From NCBI RefSeq assembly GCF_050948215.1, contig NC_135161.1, positions 6,289,911 through 6,353,910 on the forward strand: 64,000 nucleotides of DNA. Reading direction: 5' to 3'. Position 1 is the stretch's first letter. Each line of letters begins with the position of its first letter. Positions 59,557 to 64,000 of this stretch are shown here, piece after piece. The notes below the pieces were generated by a model, which made no database searches, was not told the DNA's origin, and saw only the letters and a program-made list of their open reading frames with translations. The position numbers and the translations under genes are program-made. This DNA is from Halictus rubicundus. Lineage: Eukaryota > Arthropoda > Insecta > Hymenoptera > Halictidae.

Positions 59557-60050
59557 ACAGACGACAGACACAAAACGCGACGGAAACTTGGGGAATAGCG
59601 GGGTAGAAGGGGAAATTGGAGTGGGGGATCAAGGTGCGCGCTGCATGACAGAGAGCTTGGTGGGGGAAGCAGGCGTTCGAGGGGCCCCTACCGCGCCCAT
59701 CGCTGCAGTAGACGCTCGCATAACGCGATTAAAAAACCTTTTAAACAGACTATGTATGCATATACGCAGTTCGCGTTGCAGTAAATATGCAAAAAAGGGT
59801 TTAAAAAGCCAGAACATTCGCTTCCACAGAAGACGCATCCGGTGCAGTCTCTGTAAACAATTTTTTAGTCTACCGTGCAGTGATGCACACTCGAGAGGAT
59901 CGTGAATCGGCAATCGTCGATATTACAGACGACAGCTCTGTAAGAGTGAGATCTATATTATCGGTTCAGGATAATTTTCCATTGTTCGCACAGTGGCGTA
60001 AACGATACCGAAGATGGCCGTTAATCGGCGGGAATCTCGTGGATGATTGG
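59557..60050. other. Intronic sequence after the minisatellite
   Basis: No element ends or gene recognised. Overlapping frames at 59588-59913 on both strands are short and motif-free. Confidence 0.35.
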
Positions 60051-60509
60051 CGCACAGTGGTGCCAAATGGCCAAAAAGCGGCAAAAAATCTGTAAAAACG
60101 AAACTATCCAACGAATTTGTTTGAAAATTTGTGGAGAGATTGCCACAGGTACAACGCTTATTTGGCAAAAAAAATTTTTGTAAAAAGTTGTTAACATTAA
60201 TATAATATGGGTTAATCGAAAATCTCTGTTTTCTGTCCATTTTTTATTTATGAAAGCATACAACAAATCCTTTAATAGATTTTGGTCTGGAACTAATCGT
60301 TTTGGCAAGGTGTAATATTGATCTAACTTTGTGCAAAAAATCATGAGACACTTCGAGACCCCGCAATTTAAGTTTAAATATCAACTTTCGGAATTTCCAA
60401 GAATGAATCGCGCGGAAGTCACGCTAATTTGATATTTCAGGTGAAGTTTTTTTTATAAAAATCGAAAATTTATAAAATGGATCTTTTGCCGCCTTGGCAC
60501 CACTGTGCG
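60051..60509. mobile_element. MITE with CGCACAGTGGTGCCAA ends
   Basis: The left end is CGCACAGTGGTGCCAAATGG, and the right end is the complement (GCCTTGGCACCACTGTGCG). The inner words CGGCAAAAAATC and GATCTTTTGCCG also pair. 459 bp, no transposase, no clear target duplication. Confidence 0.7.
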
Positions 60510-61686
60510 GCGTCGGCGTCGGCGTCAAATGATCGGGTAAAAAAAATGTTTTTTCGAACAATGCCGAAGTGTGTAATAAGCGGCGGTGTATTGTACACGT
60601 TGGAAATGAATTCTTTTGTTCGGCACGAAGTCGAGAGCCGGCCAGTCCCGGTCGACTCGATCGTCCATTTTGCAAAGTCCAAAGCGCTCTCGTCCATTTT
60701 GCGAATCCCTAGACGCGCGACTTTTTCGAAAAACGGTCACGCGCGACGATTTAGACGACGTTCCCCATTTATTTTCGCCGAGATAAGACTGGCAGGTTTC
60801 CCGCGAGAACACAGATTAATAATTCGAACGATGAAAAACTAATTGGAAAGTTTGATTGCCGGAAGTGGAAATATCCCCTCCCTGGGGTTAGAGGTGGGGA
60901 ATGAAGTTTTCTCGACGGAAGCCGCGTCGTAGATTCTTCTCGATGAAGAGAATCGCGTTTTCAGAGACGATTGCAGATCGTGAATCTATTTATAGCTCGG
61001 GGAACGGTAATTAAATCGATAAGGAGGTTTAATGGTTGCGCCGCGGACTCGGTTTTCCAAACGGAGAAAGAGATAAGTAATTACTTCTGTTCGTGGACTG
61101 GTAATTCGAAAGGTCACGAAGTAAATGCCAAGCTCGAACAGTCTCCGTGCTGTTACTCGTCTCTGTTCGTAGGATTACGATCTTTACGAGAAAGAGAGGG
61201 GAGAGGGGAGAAATACGTTGCGATTCATCGAAGATCAACGATCGTGAAGCTTGCTGTACTCGGTCCAATATTTGAATGTTCGTCGAACGCCCACGCGCTC
61301 GTGGAACAGCGTCGTTTTGTCCATTTATGACGGCCATAAAAATGCTCGATAATCCTCAGGGTCTCCGTGCGGAGCAAGGGGGTGACGTTTCCGAAGGGTG
61401 TCGCGCACGGCGGATAAGAGGAAATCGATGCCCGTCGAAATTTTCGTCGAGTATCGACCCACCCTCTGCGTCACTCAATTGTTTCCGAGTGACCGTCATT
61501 CTGACACTGATAACGGACACCGTTACATCGATAACACATCGAGCCATTAACACGACCGTCTCTCGCGATCTTTCATCGCGAACAGGTGTCCTATTCCGGA
61601 AACCGATCAAATTCGAAGATAAGATCGGCTAAGGACAGTGATGGACAACCCGCGGACTGCAGTGGGCCAAAAGTGGAAACCTAATA
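60510..61686. other. GC-richer intronic block, no supported gene
   Basis: Several 80-120 codon frames overlap on both strands (60477-60842, 60971-61330, 61276-61632) without any recognisable domain. Nothing else seen. Confidence 0.35.
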
Positions 61687-61883
61687 CAGTCATTTCTCGA
61701 TATATGTCGCCAAGGCCGGGATTATAAACGTCGCGGGATTAGCCCCACTACAGAGGGGTATACCACGTGAGAGGCCATGAGCGCCGGGGACTGTAGAGCT
61801 ACGCTTTTCAAAGAATAGTATCTCCTGGTCGATATATGTCCCTGGTTAGACTCGTGTTTTGGACATGAATCGAGTATGGACTG
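61687..61883. mobile_element. TA-type MITE family F
   Basis: TA on both sides. The ends are CAGTCATTTCTCGATATATG and CATGAATCGAGTATGGACTG. 197 bp. A second internal word CGATATATGTCC near 61832 echoes the left end. Confidence 0.7.
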
Positions 61884-61925
61884 TACTGCGCGCGGGCCGC
61901 AGCGAATGCAATATTAAATACTTAA

Positions 61926-62118
61926 CACTCGGCTTATTAGTATTTTTAATTTATGAATATTGAGATTGGAAAGATGCATCCATGAGGAATTATTTAACAA
62001 ATTGATTTCTTTCGGTGTATATTATTTTAAAAATGACTACAAATTTTGATAGATACATTCATGTTATTTTTATAAAGGAATGTAAAATAGTAATTTTTAG
62101 TGCTCCATACACCTACTG
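61926..62118 (+). mobile_element. piggyBac-like MITE family B, degenerate copy
   Basis: TTAA at 61922-61925 and 62119-62122. Starts CACTCGGCTTATTAGTATTT and shares GATGCATCCATGAGGAATTA with the reverse copy below. The subterminal palindrome has been lost. Confidence 0.65.
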
Positions 62119-62122
62119 TTAA

Positions 62123-62989
62123 ATATACTAATTAAATGATTTTAGTTTGTGGGATGTATTTGTTATTTCTTATATTGATTTACAACAAAACATTTTTTTA
62201 TTTGATCTATTATTTTTTATCATTAGATAATATATTGATCAAATATTTCCAACAAAAGTTATTCAGTATTCACCTAACAATAAATTACGTTAATGAAAAT
62301 CTGCATAGAAGTTTTTGTTCGATGAAAAATAAAGGTGACTACAATTTTTGTTATGAAATCATGTATTTTTCTTTATGCAAGTCAATGCATCTTTGTATTC
62401 TCTTTGAAAAGCTATTAAGGTACTTATGGCGAAAATTTATTAGTTTAAAAGTTGTGATTTAATAACTCTAAAATAATAACTTCTAAACCGTTAGAGGTAA
62501 TTGAATGAAATTTAATAGGTAAAAGGGTAACTTTTATAGCTTCAAATTGCAATAAATATCAATTTAAAATTATATCAAATTATAGAATAAGTGGAATTAA
62601 TATACCTGTTCCTCTGCATTAATATTCCTGAAGTAAATCCGTAATTTCTGGTAGATTTGTTGCAAGTTATGACACATAAATTTTCTTGCATCGTTTGGTC
62701 AACAAATCATAGTTTATCACAGTATAGTCGGTGCTAGGTTCTATTAGGTTCCGGCCGAGATGTGTATATTTAAAGTTCGAATTTAGGCGAAAAACTGGTG
62801 CTCATTTGAAAAAACTATAATTTTCAAAATGTAATAACAATTACTTGTTTTAAAATCGTTTGAATCTTAGATAATGTAAGCTTTCGAATTGTCTAAACCC
62901 AACTCAGCTATTCCTAATTGTTTTTATAATTATTTTACAATTGTTTAAAATGTAAATATTTAAAATTAAAATATAAATGTTTTAATCGT
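62123..62989. other. AT-rich spacer between two inverted family B copies
   Basis: Very AT-rich. A 108-codon frame (62136-62462) is Phe/Leu/Ile/Tyr-rich, as expected from composition alone. No gene. Confidence 0.4.
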
Positions 62990-63204
62990 TGTGAAAAGAT
63001 AAATATTTTTATTTTTATAACGATATTTTTATGAAAATAACATGAATGTATCTATCAAAATTTGCAGCCATGTTTTAAATAATATATACCCAAAGAAATC
63101 AATTTGTTAAATAATTCCTCACGGATGCATCTTTACTATCTCAATATTCATAAATCAAAAATATATTAGAATACGTCATTTTGTCGGGTCCCGTAAATCC
63201 AGTG
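62990..63204 (-). mobile_element. piggyBac-like MITE family B, reverse copy
   Basis: TTAA at 63205-63208. On the minus strand it starts CACTGGATTTACGGGACCCG, followed by a decayed palindrome (CCGACAAAATGACG). The inner boundary is approximate. Confidence 0.65.
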
Positions 63205-63208
63205 TTAA

Positions 63209-64000
63209 AACATCCCTATCACTCATTTATTTAAAAACAAAATTTTCCATTTTCTAGCGCCGATTGCTCATCACTAGTCTGCTGACCTTTATGCATTTAT
63301 GGCTTCTGAAAATTGTCAAAAAATGTCATAATACAAAATTCCACAGAATTGAGTACGATTTTTATTTATTCCAGATCTACAAAGCCTAGAAACCACTGAA
63401 AATTAGATTTTGTTTATTTCCACTTTTCTAAAATTTTCCTAGAAAAACTGAAAATTGCAAAAACATCCGCAGTCTATTCATCACTGAGCTTAGGATAATG
63501 GGCGAAAAAGTTCTCTAGGTCGTCTCCGTCGAAATTGCGCATCCGTTCGCAGTGTTGGCTGCACGGCAATCATTCTCAGCGCGAAGGATAAACTACGTTT
63601 GTCGCATCGATTGCCGGAGCACCGTTTTCCAGAGTTATCCTTCCGATCTGTTTCCGTTCGAGCGGGTCGATCGATGCCGCTCCTCGAAACTCGGAAGTTG
63701 TCGCTTCTGTTGGTCTAAGAACAATAAAGGAACAGCGCGCGCGAGCAGACAATCCTCCGCGGATTCCTTTATTCGCGGGAAACTAGGCTCCGATCCTTAT
63801 CAAACGTTATTACGATTGTCCCTTTCGAAGGACGATCTTTTGTCGCGCGGCACCACAATAGGAGTTCCCATTGGATCCGCGGCATAGTCCTCCGATCCAC
63901 CGTTCCCGCAGTTGTTAATTCGACTTGGGGAGGCTCTAATCGCCGCCATTATGTGGGTCAGTCGATCACTTTTCAACGAGACATTTTCCCGTCTGGAAAA
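63209..64000. other. Right edge of window, scribble intron
   Basis: AT-rich to 63500, then GC-rich. A 111-codon frame (63552-63887) is open but Ser/Arg-rich and unrecognised, and it does not encode leucine-rich repeats. It could belong to an alternative exon, but nothing supports that. Confidence 0.3.

Noticed and set aside
58943..59573. Long repetitive frames on both strands, looking like repeat proteins, or a CRISPR-like array
   Set aside because: The 21-bp tandem unit has no unique spacers, and its length alone keeps frames open. It is a eukaryotic minisatellite.
62136..62462. 108-codon hydrophobic frame resembling a membrane protein
   Set aside because: The region is extremely AT-rich, which alone gives Phe/Ile/Leu/Tyr codons, and it sits between transposons.
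63552..63887. 111-codon frame as a possible third scribble exon
   Set aside because: It lacks leucine-rich repeat spacing and the expected continuation after LVELDVSRN.

Overview
The window is 64 kb of nuclear DNA from an insect. Genes are split by short GT-AG introns on both strands, and the spaces between them are AT-rich and full of small non-autonomous DNA transposons. The animal-type proteins (Orb/CPEB1, Scribble, APH-1, MED17, CDC16, UBE2J1, PEX11, an ENPP ectoenzyme) and the piggyBac-, hAT- and Tc1/mariner-like elements fit an insect; a hymenopteran is my guess, not something the sequence proves. I built the exon models by hand from splice sites, reading phase and remembered family motifs. 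No database search was possible.

Layout. 1-8 kb: repeats, including a long inverted repeat (1327-3214) whose two arms carry the same exon-like reading frame, one possible signal-peptide exon on the minus strand, and a fold-back element. 8.1-10.8 kb (-): a complete eight-exon ENPP4/5-type ectophosphodiesterase. 11.9-12.4 kb: a hAT-type MITE with a perfect 8-bp target duplication. 12.8-14.3 kb (+): a gene resembling AP1AR/gadkin. 18.2-19.5 kb (-): UBE2J1, a tail-anchored E2 of ER-associated degradation. 21.6-22.5 kb (+): aph-1, a gamma-secretase subunit. 23.7-26.4 kb (-): MED17. 26.9-29.8 kb (+): CDC16/APC6, divergent from MED17. 30.8-42.9 kb (+): orb (CPEB1 class), 12 coding exons, with transposon-filled introns. 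46.0-46.9 kb (-): PEX11, gamma-like. 48.2 kb to beyond the right edge (+): the first two coding exons of scribble, followed by at least 14.5 kb of intron holding MITEs, a ~165-bp satellite and a 21-bp minisatellite.

The genes are housekeeping or developmental loci from separate pathways: ER degradation, membrane proteolysis, transcription, cell cycle, translational control, peroxisome division, cell polarity. They do not form a functional cluster. Gene pairs alternate between divergent and convergent.

The most unusual content is in the repeats. At least five TTAA-flanked (piggyBac-type) MITE families share one design: a terminal inverted repeat followed directly by a short palindrome with the core GTCA-gap-TGAC. 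Several elements are nested, and one copy at 51 kb serves as the empty-site reference for an insertion at 33 kb. Many elements are whole-length palindromes, and some lie in transcribed introns.
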